Assembly (NCBI RefSeq): GCF_044594925.1
Contig: NZ_CP138991.1
Location: 2,728,001 to 2,792,000, forward strand
DNA from: Maribacter sp044594925
GTDB taxonomy: Bacteria > Bacteroidota > Bacteroidia > Flavobacteriales > Flavobacteriaceae
DNA length: 64,000 bases
Direction: 5' to 3'
A program made the translations under genes and the position numbers. A model generated the notes under the pieces. The model was not told the origin of the DNA and searched no databases. It saw nothing but the letters and a program-made list of their open reading frames with translations. Shown one piece after another: positions 8,768 through 17,135 of this stretch (its first letter is position 1; each line of letters opens with the position of its first letter).

Positions 8768-8775
8768 TATCTTTG
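8768..8775 (+). promoter_or_regulatory. -7 box for mfd, supports a TTG start
   Basis: TATCTTTG, a perfect TAnnTTTG. Transcription would begin near 8780, leaving about ten bases before the TTG at 8791. The only nearby upstream ATG (8763) is in a frame that stops at once, so the position of this box supports TTG as the real mfd start. Confidence 0.6.
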
Positions 8776-8790
8776 CAAAAAAATTAGCGG

Positions 8791-11700
8791 TTGACGCACT
8801 CCTCTATTCAACAACTGTTTTCACAGTCTTCCAAAAACGGAAAACTGCGAGAAGCTATTGCCCAGACCGACCCATCCGATAAAAAAATACAGGTAAAAGG
8901 ATTAACGGGCTCCTCGCTCTCCTTTGTATTAGCAGATGTTTTCCGTAGTAGCGATGCCCCCTTCTTATTGGTCTTTAATGATAAGGAGGAAGCCGCATAT
9001 TACCTCAATGACCTGGAACAACTTATAGGTGAAAAAGATGTGCTTTTTTATCCTGGAAGTTACCGTAGACCCTATCAAATAGAAGAAACCGATAATGCCA
9101 ATGTACTCTTAAGGGCAGAGGTCTTAAATCGTATCAATTCTAGAAAAAAACCTGCGGTAGTTGTCACCTATCCCGATGCACTTTTTGAAAAAGTAGTCAC
9201 CAGAAAGGAACTGGATAAGAATACCTTAAAAATAAAACTGGGTGATACGCTTTCTTTGGATTTCTTGAACGAAGTGTTGTTCGAATACAAGTTTAAACGT
9301 GTAGATTTTGTAACGGAACCTGGTGAATTTTCAGTACGTGGCGGTATTGTGGATGTATTTTCCTTTTCGCATGACCAGCCTTACCGTATAGAATTTTTTG
9401 GTGACGAGGTAGATAGTATTAGAACTTTTGATGTAGAAAGCCAACTCTCTACCGAAAAGGTCACAAAAATTACTATCATACCAAATGTAGCCAATAAGTT
9501 TATAGAGGAAAAAAGGGAAAGCTTTTTAAACTATATTGCTTCAAATACGGTCGTTTTCTCTAAGAATACCGATTTACTTTTTGGTCGGTTAGATGATTTC
9601 TTTGCTAAAGCTATTGAAGCTTTTAAGGAGCTCTCCGAAGACATAAAACATGCAGCACCAGAAGAATTGTTTTTAAATGCTGCAGAGTTCAAAAAACAAT
9701 TAATAGATTTTACATTAATCAGTGCCGGAGGTGCAGCGCAACCGGCCGCTGAAAACAGTATTGCCTTTACTACCAAACCACAGCCTTCGTTCAATAAGAA
9801 ATTCAATCTACTCATTGAAAATCTGAACAACAACCATAACAAGGGTTTCACCAACTATATTTTCTGTGCCTCAGAACAACAGGCCAAACGGTTTCACGAT
9901 ATTTTCGAAGAGGTTGGTCGTCGTGTACATTACAAAACCATTGTCTTTCCTTTACACCAAGGATTTATAGCGGATGACTTAAAAATTGTTTGTTACACGG
10001 ACCATCAAATTTTTGAACGCTATCACAAGTTTCATCTTAAAAATGGCTACGCCAAGAAACAGGCCATTACCCTGAAAGAACTCAATAAATTAGAGATTGG
10101 GGATTATGTAACACACATTGACCATGGTATCGGAAAATTTGGAGGGCTACAAAAGATAGACGTAGAGGGCAAAAAACAAGAAGCCATAAAGTTAGCTTAC
10201 GGAGAACGAGATATTCTCTATGTAAGCATTCATTCGCTGCATAAAATATCCAAGTTCAACGGCAAAGATGGTGCTCCCCCAAAAATATACAAACTAGGTT
10301 CCGGAGCATGGAAAAAAGTTAAGGACAAGACAAAATCTCGCGTTAAGAAAATTGCCTTTAACCTTATTAAACTCTATGCCAAAAGACGTTTGGAAAAGGG
10401 ATTTCAATATAATCCAGATAGTTACTTACAGAATGAGCTAGAGGCCTCCTTTATTTATGAAGATACGCCAGACCAGAGCACGGCCACCGCAGACATAAAA
10501 AAAGACATGGAAAGCGAACGCCCCATGGACCGTCTTATCTGCGGCGATGTGGGCTTTGGAAAGACAGAAGTTGCAATACGGGCAGCATTCAAAGCTGTAG
10601 ATAATGGTAAGCAAGTTGCCGTTTTAGTGCCGACGACGATATTGGCTTTTCAGCATAGCCGCACTTTTAGTGAACGTCTCAAGGAAATGCCGGTCACTGT
10701 GGATTATCTTAACCGTTTCAGAACAGCCAAAGAACGACGCGAGACTTTAGAAAAACTGGAAGCGGGAAAAGTAGACATTATCATTGGCACCCATCAGCTG
10801 GTGAACAAGAACGTAAAGTTTAAGGATTTAGGTTTATTGATTGTTGATGAAGAACAAAAGTTCGGAGTTGCGGTAAAGGACAAACTAAAATCAATTAAAG
10901 AAAATGTAGACGTGCTTACCTTAACGGCGACGCCTATTCCCAGGACACTTCAATTTAGTTTAATGGCCGCAAGGGATTTGTCCGTAATCACGACACCTCC
11001 ACCCAACCGTTACCCAATCGAGAGCTCCGTTATACGATTTAGCGAAGAAACAATTCGTGATGCCATTACCTATGAAATACAACGTGGCGGACAGGTATTC
11101 TTTATCCATAACCGTATCGAAAATATCAAAGAGGTTGCTGGCATGATTCAACGTTTGGTGCCGGATGCCAAAGTAGGTATTGGTCACGGTCAAATGGAGG
11201 GTAAAAAGCTAGAAGCCTTAATGTTGAACTTTATTAATGGCGCCTTTGATGTTTTAGTATCAACGACCATTGTAGAAAGTGGTTTGGACGTTACCAATGC
11301 CAATACCATATTCATAAACAACGCCAATAATTTTGGCCTGAGCGATTTGCACCAAATGCGTGGGCGCGTAGGGCGAAGTAATAAAAAAGCATTCTGTTAT
11401 TTCATTACACCTCCTTATGAATCCATGACCAGTGACGCACGAAAACGTATTGAAGCTTTGGAACAATTTACCGAGCTAGGTAGCGGATTTAACATTGCCA
11501 TGAAGGATTTGGAAATCCGTGGTGCGGGCGATTTGTTGGGAGGTGAACAAAGTGGATTCATTAACGAAATTGGTTTTGAGACCTATCAGAAGATTTTGGC
11601 CGAAGCGATAGATGAACTTAAAGAGAACGAGTTTAAGGACCTTTATGAAGAGGTAGAGGGTAAGGCCAATAAAATTTTCATTAAAGAAACCCAGATAGAC

Positions 11701-12168
11701 TCTGATTTTGAGCTCTTATTCCCTGATGACTACATCAACAATATTACAGAGCGATTAAATCTGTATACCGAACTGAACCAAATAAAGGACGAGGACGAAC
11801 TGAAAAAGTTTGAAGCACAATTGGTAGACCGTTTTGGAGAACTTCCACCACAAGCGGAAGATTTATTGAATTCGGTTCGTATCAAATGGATTGCCAACGC
11901 TATAGGTATTGAAAAAATAGTGATGAAGCAAGGCAAATTAATCGGGTACTTCATTTCAGACCAACAGTCGGAATTTTATCAGACGGCAGCATTTACCAAA
12001 GTTTTAAAGTTCGTACAGAGCAATCCTCAAAAGTGTACTATGAAAGAGAAGAAAACCCGTAACGGTCTACGCTTGCTATTGGTTTTTGATGGAATTAGAA
12101 GTGTAGATAGGGCATTTTTGGCACTTGAACCTTTGAAAATTGAAAAAACAAAGTTGGAAACTTTGTAA
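8791..12168 (+). CDS. mfd: Transcription-repair coupling factor Mfd
   Basis: 1125 residues, full length. Mfd pushes stalled RNA polymerase off damaged DNA with ATP and recruits UvrA for nucleotide excision repair. Domains seen in order: UvrB-homology N-terminal region with YPGSYRRPYQ, EPGEFSVRGGIVDVF; the RNA polymerase interaction domain with GDYVTHIDHGIGKFGG near residue 445; translocase motifs GDVGFGKTEVA (Walker A), DEEQKFGV (DEEQ box), TATPIPRTLQ, STTIVESGLD and RMRGRVGRS-like QMRGRVGRSNKKAF; and the C-terminal regulatory TRCF domain. Translation appears to begin at a TTG codon. Unlinked in operon terms from the ligase set, though both serve DNA repair. Confidence 0.97.
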   Translation: MTHSSIQQLFSQSSKNGKLREAIAQTDPSDKKIQVKGLTGSSLSFVLADVFRSSDAPFLLVFNDKEEAAYYLNDLEQLIGEKDVLFYPGSYRRPYQIEETDNANVLLRAEVLNRINSRKKPAVVVTYPDALFEKVVTRKELDKNTLKIKLGDTLSLDFLNEVLFEYKFKRVDFVTEPGEFSVRGGIVDVFSFSHDQPYRIEFFGDEVDSIRTFDVESQLSTEKVTKITIIPNVANKFIEEKRESFLNYIASNTVVFSKNTDLLFGRLDDFFAKAIEAFKELSEDIKHAAPEELFLNAAEFKKQLIDFTLISAGGAAQPAAENSIAFTTKPQPSFNKKFNLLIENLNNNHNKGFTNYIFCASEQQAKRFHDIFEEVGRRVHYKTIVFPLHQGFIADDLKIVCYTDHQIFERYHKFHLKNGYAKKQAITLKELNKLEIGDYVTHIDHGIGKFGGLQKIDVEGKKQEAIKLAYGERDILYVSIHSLHKISKFNGKDGAPPKIYKLGSGAWKKVKDKTKSRVKKIAFNLIKLYAKRRLEKGFQYNPDSYLQNELEASFIYEDTPDQSTATADIKKDMESERPMDRLICGDVGFGKTEVAIRAAFKAVDNGKQVAVLVPTTILAFQHSRTFSERLKEMPVTVDYLNRFRTAKERRETLEKLEAGKVDIIIGTHQLVNKNVKFKDLGLLIVDEEQKFGVAVKDKLKSIKENVDVLTLTATPIPRTLQFSLMAARDLSVITTPPPNRYPIESSVIRFSEETIRDAITYEIQRGGQVFFIHNRIENIKEVAGMIQRLVPDAKVGIGHGQMEGKKLEALMLNFINGAFDVLVSTTIVESGLDVTNANTIFINNANNFGLSDLHQMRGRVGRSNKKAFCYFITPPYESMTSDARKRIEALEQFTELGSGFNIAMKDLEIRGAGDLLGGEQSGFINEIGFETYQKILAEAIDELKENEFKDLYEEVEGKANKIFIKETQIDSDFELLFPDDYINNITERLNLYTELNQIKDEDELKKFEAQLVDRFGELPPQAEDLLNSVRIKWIANAIGIEKIVMKQGKLIGYFISDQQSEFYQTAAFTKVLKFVQSNPQKCTMKEKKTRNGLRLLLVFDGIRSVDRAFLALEPLKIEKTKLETL

Positions 12169-12314
12169 AATTTTCTACAAAATAATAGTCACTTAGACTC
12201 TGTGAATCACCTGTATATGGTAATGCCGTGCTAATGTCGGGTCAAATTTTAGGAAGTTCTTAGGTTTGGTTTTATCTTGATTGTAACATTGCTGAACACT
12301 TTAAATCTAAACAG

Positions 12315-13130
12315 ATGAAACAACCAGCATTAGGTTCTAAAATTATTGAGCTGCGCAAGCAAAAGGGATTCACCCAAGAAGAATTAGTAGAGCGTTGTAA
12401 TATAAATGTGCGTACCTTACAGCGTATAGAAAATGGAGAAGTATCTCCGAGAAGTTATACCATAAAAACGATCCTCTCCGCATTGGACCATGATTATGAG
12501 GAATTGTATTCTACCACGGAAGAAGCTTTAAACACAACTATTCCCGTAAGCTCGGAGAGCGAAGCAAAATCTATCAGTACCTTACTGATTGTCGCTAGCG
12601 TTTTTGGTATTCTTTATCTTATCATTGGTCCGTTCGAGGGTTTTGCAGATTATTATAGGTTTGATGAAGGCGAACTTGTTTTTGGAACAGCGGGGCATTT
12701 GCTTATAAAAATCATTTCCTACATCAGCTATGCCCTTTTCATATGTGGTTTTTTAGTTTTAGGAAGATTACTGAAAAACTATTTAATGAAAATTGCCTCG
12801 GTATTGCTTATCGTGGTCTTGTTCCTGTTTTATAGTTATGATATCGCATCACTATTTTATGCCACTACTTTCCCTATTGCGGGTATTCTAATTGCCGAGT
12901 CCATGATACTAGGAACCCTGGGTTTACTTTTTGGTATTTCCATTATAAAATCAGCTAAAAAATTTGGAACCCTTGGCTATGCGGCCGGCGGATTAGAAAT
13001 AGCAACGGCGCTCTGTTTCCTATTGGTGATTTTATCATTATTAGGTTTAATTATGCAATTTCCTACTGTAATTATAGAGGTTGTCCTACTTCTTAAAATT
13101 AGAAAACTTATAAAAGCATCTGATGACTAA
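12315..13130 (+). CDS. XRE-family HTH regulator with membrane domain
   Basis: 271 residues. The N-terminal 60 residues form a Cro/C1-type helix-turn-helix (IIELRKQKGFTQEELVERC with RTLQRIENGEVSPRSYTI). After a short linker come about six hydrophobic helices from roughly residue 88 to the end (for example LLIVASVFGILYLIIGPF and IASVLLIVVLFLFYSYDIA). This is a membrane-tethered regulator of a kind common in Flavobacteriia; the signal and target genes are unknown. It lies between mfd and a TerB-like gene with separate intergenic gaps (146 and 100 bases), so it seems independently transcribed. Confidence 0.85.
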   Translation: MKQPALGSKIIELRKQKGFTQEELVERCNINVRTLQRIENGEVSPRSYTIKTILSALDHDYEELYSTTEEALNTTIPVSSESEAKSISTLLIVASVFGILYLIIGPFEGFADYYRFDEGELVFGTAGHLLIKIISYISYALFICGFLVLGRLLKNYLMKIASVLLIVVLFLFYSYDIASLFYATTFPIAGILIAESMILGTLGLLFGISIIKSAKKFGTLGYAAGGLEIATALCFLLVILSLLGLIMQFPTVIIEVVLLLKIRKLIKASDD

Positions 13131-13230
13131 AATTCTAACGAATATAGCTCTTGCTTCAACGAAACAGCGTCCTACTTCTGGCAATAATCCTTATATTGAC
13201 AACCACTAACCAAAATACTTAACAGAGCTG

Positions 13231-13545
13231 ATGGAATTTAATTTAGCGGAAAAATTAGCTATTGTAAAAATGATTTACTCAATGGTACATGCAGATGGCG
13301 TGGTGCATAAGGGCGAAATCAATGAAGTAAGTAAGCTAATGAGTGTTATTGATTTTGACAGCAATCATATTCAGTTCGCTCAAAATATTGAAAAGGAACA
13401 GAGCATCGCCATTTTACAAGAAATGACGGAAGACAAAAAGAAGCAATTAACCATAATTCTAGAGGGTATAGCAAAAGCAGACGGTTTTGTTCATGAAAAA
13501 GAAACGGAGCTTTTAAATAGTATTTTCGCTTCGCTAACAGTGTAA
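13231..13545 (+). CDS. Short TerB-like protein
   Basis: 104 residues, all-helical, with two acidic turns typical of the TerB fold: VHADGVVHKGEINEVSKL near residue 18 and AKADGFVHEKETELLNSI near residue 80. It is about the size of a single TerB domain. It converges on the zinc-ribbon protein gene with a single base between stop codons. Function unknown; no tellurium-resistance neighbours. Confidence 0.75.
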   Translation: MEFNLAEKLAIVKMIYSMVHADGVVHKGEINEVSKLMSVIDFDSNHIQFAQNIEKEQSIAILQEMTEDKKKQLTIILEGIAKADGFVHEKETELLNSIFASLTV

Positions 13546-13546
13546 G

Positions 13547-14389
13547 CTATTTTTCAGGAACTGTATCCCTTACTTCCTCAACTTCAGAATTTACTTCTTT
13601 GCTCCCATAAAAAGGCAACAGTTTATTTTTATCCGCAAACCTACCCCCTAAATCGGCATCCGTAGGTGTTTGCACCAAGACCGTATTCCACTTTCCTTCA
13701 ATCCCAATATAAACTTGGTTTGTTTCGGTTAATTCATTCAGCTCATAGAGACAGTCATTTACCACATCTAAAATGTCTTTTCTGAACTTTGGCTTTATCT
13801 TTTTTATTTCTTCTATTCGTAATAGCACCAATAAGCTACTATCGTTTCGTTTAGTGAAATATGCAATATTTTCAGTATCCAACCCCCCGACAATATCATA
13901 AGTTACGCATTGCTTTAAGGCAAAAGTTAAACTATCAGTATCTCTGGTAACCAACTTCGAAATCCTGTCCATATCAGCATTTAAAAGTTGTAACCTTGGA
14001 TCTGTCGCTACCTTATATTGCTCTGGATTTTTAGAACGCATATAAACCCCATAAAATGAAATAGTCATCATAACACTAAAAAAGGCTGTCAGCACCAAAC
14101 ATCCGCAACCCTGCCATAAAGGCCTTTTTGCGGGGTTTAATCGGTTCTCGTTTTCTAAACTACGTTGCATTGCCTTGGTAAATTGCGCCATTCCGTAGCT
14201 CTTTTTGCAGTGCGAACATTCCGCAATATGTGTTTTAAAAAGCGGTATTATAGGAATCCAGAAAAAATGAAAGTACTTACTAAATGAACTTAGAATAAAA
14301 GAGTCTTGGGTTTTACAATAAGGACATATAGTTCCTTTTAACTTTCGCTCTTTTATTTTTGAAGCACGGGTTCCAAAAAAGAAAATCAT
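13547..14389 (-). CDS. Zinc-ribbon membrane protein of unknown function
   Basis: 280 residues. The N-terminal part has a four-cysteine zinc ribbon: CPYC at residues 22-25 and CSHC at about 58-61, separated by a hydrophobic, aromatic segment (YFHFFWIPIIPLFKTH). One strong transmembrane segment follows (CLVLTAFFSVMMTISFYGVYM, about residues 96-116), then a soluble domain of about 160 residues rich in charged residues. The layout suggests a cytoplasmic ribbon with an extracytoplasmic or second-side domain. A -7 box lies upstream at 14418-14425. I do not recognise a characterised family. Confidence 0.75.
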   Translation of the reverse strand: MIFFFGTRASKIKERKLKGTICPYCKTQDSFILSSFSKYFHFFWIPIIPLFKTHIAECSHCKKSYGMAQFTKAMQRSLENENRLNPAKRPLWQGCGCLVLTAFFSVMMTISFYGVYMRSKNPEQYKVATDPRLQLLNADMDRISKLVTRDTDSLTFALKQCVTYDIVGGLDTENIAYFTKRNDSSLLVLLRIEEIKKIKPKFRKDILDVVNDCLYELNELTETNQVYIGIEGKWNTVLVQTPTDADLGGRFADKNKLLPFYGSKEVNSEVEEVRDTVPEK

Positions 14390-14417
14390 TTGTAGTATTT
14401 ATTTGGATTAACATAAC

Positions 14418-14425
14418 CAAAAATA
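14418..14425 (-). promoter_or_regulatory. -7 box for the zinc-ribbon gene
   Basis: TATTTTTG on the minus strand, a perfect TAnnTTTG, about 28 bases before ATG 14389. It lies back to back with the promoter of the TlpA-like gene in a 133-base divergent spacer. Confidence 0.45.
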
Positions 14426-14464
14426 ACCTATTCATTTGCTGGCATAATCCCCTTTTTCAGGGAT

Positions 14465-14497
14465 TTTGCAAACACATCGATAGAAGTCTTAAATTTG
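14465..14497 (+). promoter_or_regulatory. Promoter of the TlpA-like gene (-33/-7)
   Basis: TTTG at 14465-14468 and TAAATTTG at 14490-14497 with a 21-base spacer, a full match to the Bacteroidota two-box promoter. The leader to ATG 14523 is about 20 bases. Confidence 0.65.
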
Positions 14498-14522
14498 GTC
14501 TGATTATTGATTTTTTTATATC

Positions 14523-15842
14523 ATGAAAATTAAAACTAGTATTGTAATGTGTCTTTTAGTCTTTGGGCTACAGGCACAACATTCCATCTCGGGTAATTTC
14601 ACTCCTGCTAAAGATTTTAAATGGCTCATCGCCTATGAGTTAACACCAGGCAGTCAGAGGTATGTTGCGGATACCGCAGTAAAGGACGGATACTTTAAAC
14701 TAGACCTACCGGCGAATGCTGTTAAAGGCATGTATAGACTGGTATATGCTATTCCACAAGATGAATTTTATATTGATGTTATCTATAATGGTGAGGAAAC
14801 GATAAACTTCAATTTTAACTTTGAAGAAGGTGTTTCCTTTACCAGTTCAAAAGAAAATATAACGTTCAATTCGTATTTTTCAACTATTGGCGCCTTAGAA
14901 AATAAACTTATCGAGTTTTACCAATCGGGCAACACATCCAAAAAAGACTATGTGGCTATAATTGAAAAGTTAAGATCAACTCAGGAAGGTTTTGAAACGC
15001 GTAGCAGTGGTTTATTAGTTCATTCTTTCATAGTCGCCAACAAACCTTATATACCGAGCAGTTATGAAAATGTAACTTCTTATTTTAATCATAAGAAGGA
15101 ATATTATTTCAAACATTTGAATGTGGAGGACCCCATTTTACAGGCTTCAGGGTTTTTAAAGGACAAATTAACTAACTATGTTTTTTCTGCAATACCCCTA
15201 GAGCAAACTTCGCAAGCTGAAATTGAAGGGGCCATACAAGAAAACATAAAGACCATAGCGGCTAAGTTAGAAAATACCCCAGGTAATTTTCAAGTTGATG
15301 TGTTTTATGGTCTATGGGAAACAGCACGGCAAAACGATTTAGCCAATATTGCAACTATCCTTTATGGTAAGTACTTGAAAGATTTGGCGCTAGAAAACGG
15401 TCAACAGCAATTAGTAGATGAGATAGCAACGGAGACCCGTTTAAGTATAGGAGCACCGTCGCCTGAAATTACATGGGAAGAAAATGGTACTGCCAATTCA
15501 CTTTCAAGTTTAAGCGGAGCCGAACATTATGTATTGGTGTTTTGGAGCAGTACTTGCTCCCACTGTTTAAAAGAAGTGCCCGCTTTACATAAAGAATTAT
15601 CAGGTTACGAGAATATTGAAGTAATAGCAGTAGGCTTAGAAGATGATAAGGTAAACTGGAATATAGAAATCGCAAAGCTTCCCGATTTTCATCATGCCAT
15701 TGCCTTAGACAAATGGGAAAGTGAGTATGCGCAATTATTTGCCATACAGCAAACACCGACCTATTTTATACTTGATAAAGAGAAACGTTTCCTTTCCAAA
15801 CCCAAGAGCGATACGGAAGTTGTGGAATTTCTAGCGCATTAG
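14523..15842 (+). CDS. TlpA-like thioredoxin-fold lipoprotein/periplasmic reductase
   Basis: 439 residues. A short signal peptide (MKIKTSIVMCLLVFGLQAQ) is followed by an N-terminal beta-rich domain of the kind found in DUF4369-type flavobacterial TlpA proteins, a helical middle, and a C-terminal thioredoxin domain from about residue 310. The redox motif CSHC is at 345-348 in FWSSTCSHCLKEVP, and the cis-proline is in QQTPTYFIL. Such proteins reduce or protect thiols in the periplasm (cytochrome maturation, oxidative stress); the partner is not apparent. Its last four bases overlap the convergent ACT-like gene. Confidence 0.85.
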   Translation: MKIKTSIVMCLLVFGLQAQHSISGNFTPAKDFKWLIAYELTPGSQRYVADTAVKDGYFKLDLPANAVKGMYRLVYAIPQDEFYIDVIYNGEETINFNFNFEEGVSFTSSKENITFNSYFSTIGALENKLIEFYQSGNTSKKDYVAIIEKLRSTQEGFETRSSGLLVHSFIVANKPYIPSSYENVTSYFNHKKEYYFKHLNVEDPILQASGFLKDKLTNYVFSAIPLEQTSQAEIEGAIQENIKTIAAKLENTPGNFQVDVFYGLWETARQNDLANIATILYGKYLKDLALENGQQQLVDEIATETRLSIGAPSPEITWEENGTANSLSSLSGAEHYVLVFWSSTCSHCLKEVPALHKELSGYENIEVIAVGLEDDKVNWNIEIAKLPDFHHAIALDKWESEYAQLFAIQQTPTYFILDKEKRFLSKPKSDTEVVEFLAH

Positions 15843-16498
15843 AGTCCCTTTAAATCCTTTATGGTCTTGAAAGCGATATCAACCTGCTCATCGTTTACCA
15901 AAATAGTAAATTCATTGGTCGTTGAAATAACCTCGTAAAGGACAATACCTTCCCATGCCAGTCGCTGAAATATAAAATAATAGATGCCTGGTACAGAAAC
16001 ATTTTCCGCAGGAAGCTTGACGGTAATAGAGGAAAGCTCTTCTGCTTTTTGCGTACATTTTTCTTCTTTGAACAATTCCTCCACGGTCTTGTCCATCATG
16101 TTACTGATAACAATATTTATCTCGTTTACGCCTCTAGATGAAGTATAGAATACATCTTGATTGTTATTGATTTCCTCTAAAAGTTTTGCCTGCTGTACCA
16201 GAATATTGTCCGAGGCAAGAAAAGTGTAATCCGTTAGAGAAGAACGCACCGTAATCTCTCCTATATTCTTAAGTACTTTTAGGATTTTGTGTGTTGCGCG
16301 AAATTCTAGATCATCTGAAAGACGCTTCAAAGCCATTACAATGGCCCCATTACGAATATCCTTCCCAAGTTCTTCCTGAATCTCTGGTTTTACGATACGG
16401 GATAAAGAGGTAAGGTTTATAATGCCTTGCGCCAGTGCACTTTGTAGAAACGGTTTCTTCTTAATATACTGTTCTACGACGGATGATATTGTTTTCAT
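15839..16498 (-). CDS. ACT-domain-like protein (aspartate kinase-related C-terminal fold)
   Basis: About 219 residues from ATG 16498 (MKTISSVVEQYI). An in-frame TTG at 16528 would add ten residues but lies inside the promoter region. An N-terminal helix-turn-helix-like stretch (VVEQYIKKKPFLQSALAQGIINLTSLSRIV) is followed by two ACT-like alpha/beta modules (EITVRSSLTDYTFLAS, EINIVISNMMDKTVEEL and VPGIYYFIFQRLAWEGIVL). Proteins of this layout in Flavobacteriia are often annotated as aspartate kinase, but there is no kinase domain. It probably binds a small ligand; the role is unknown. A clear two-box promoter precedes it. Confidence 0.7.
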   Translation of the reverse strand: MKTISSVVEQYIKKKPFLQSALAQGIINLTSLSRIVKPEIQEELGKDIRNGAIVMALKRLSDDLEFRATHKILKVLKNIGEITVRSSLTDYTFLASDNILVQQAKLLEEINNNQDVFYTSSRGVNEINIVISNMMDKTVEELFKEEKCTQKAEELSSITVKLPAENVSVPGIYYFIFQRLAWEGIVLYEVISTTNEFTILVNDEQVDIAFKTIKDLKGL

Positions 16499-16516
16499 TG
16501 TTACTAGGTTGTTTTG

Positions 16517-16548
16517 CAAATATAACAACTTGTTACAAATAAAACAAA
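16517..16548 (-). promoter_or_regulatory. Promoter of the ACT-like gene (-33/-7)
   Basis: On the minus strand, TTTG (16548-16545), a 20-base spacer, then TATATTTG (16524-16517). A full match to the Bacteroidota consensus. It fixes the start of the gene downstream, at 16498. Confidence 0.65.
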
Positions 16549-16586
16549 ATGTTTTTAAAATTCATTCTACTAATCTAGTAGACTTT

Positions 16587-16946
16587 TCAAAAATGATAGA
16601 ATGCACCTTCTAAATGTTCTAGCTCAAATTGTTTTTTATTCTTTAAAATAGTGATGATATCGAACCTAACTTCAACGTCCAAATCTGACTCGATAACATA
16701 ATGGTCCGCAGCCATTACTAATAATTTTATCTTTTTTGGTGTAACGGTATCCGCAATATTTTCTATAAAATCAGAGCTACGAGAACGCACCTCTACAATA
16801 GCCAAAACATTATCTTTGCGAGCTATGATGTCTATCTCGGCCTTTAGATATCTGTAGTTCTTATAGCAAATCTTGTAACCCTTTTTTACGAGATAATCAG
16901 CGGCGATTTTCTCCCCTTCCTTTCCAAATTCATTATGTTTTCCCAT
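16587..16946 (-). CDS. YraN / UPF0102 family nuclease-like protein
   Basis: 119 residues, the usual length. Predicted restriction-endonuclease-fold protein: the core PD-(D/E)XK pattern is seen as EIDIIARKDNVLAIVEVRSR, with GKEGEKIAADYLVKKGYKI at the N terminus, the standard family opening. Family members are linked to DNA recombination and Holliday junction processing in some bacteria, but no firm general function is set. It is downstream of nothing obvious and lies 88 bases from the ACT-like gene on the same strand, so co-transcription is possible but separate promoters are more likely. Confidence 0.88.
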   Translation of the reverse strand: MGKHNEFGKEGEKIAADYLVKKGYKICYKNYRYLKAEIDIIARKDNVLAIVEVRSRSSDFIENIADTVTPKKIKLLVMAADHYVIESDLDVEVRFDIITILKNKKQFELEHLEGAFYHF

Positions 16947-17016
16947 AGAATTGCATCAAAATTGTGTAGTTCATCGAAAATATAGGCTCTTGAGCGGTTT
17001 TTTTAAATCTACCTCT

Positions 17017-17024
17017 TACTTTTG
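17017..17024 (+). promoter_or_regulatory. -7 box upstream of the DUF1800/DUF1501 pair
   Basis: TACTTTTG, a perfect TAnnTTTG, with a TTG at 16990-16992 at a slightly long 24-base spacing. It leaves a leader of about 105 bases before ATG 17136, containing a 18-codon open frame (17027-17083). Confidence 0.45.
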
Positions 17025-17135
17025 GGATGTCAGTTAACGAAAATACTAGGATTAGTATACTATCCCAAATTTCGTTACGTTGAATAGAAGCCCCAACTCT
17101 ATGAACGTAATTTACTAACGCTTTTCAATAAGACT

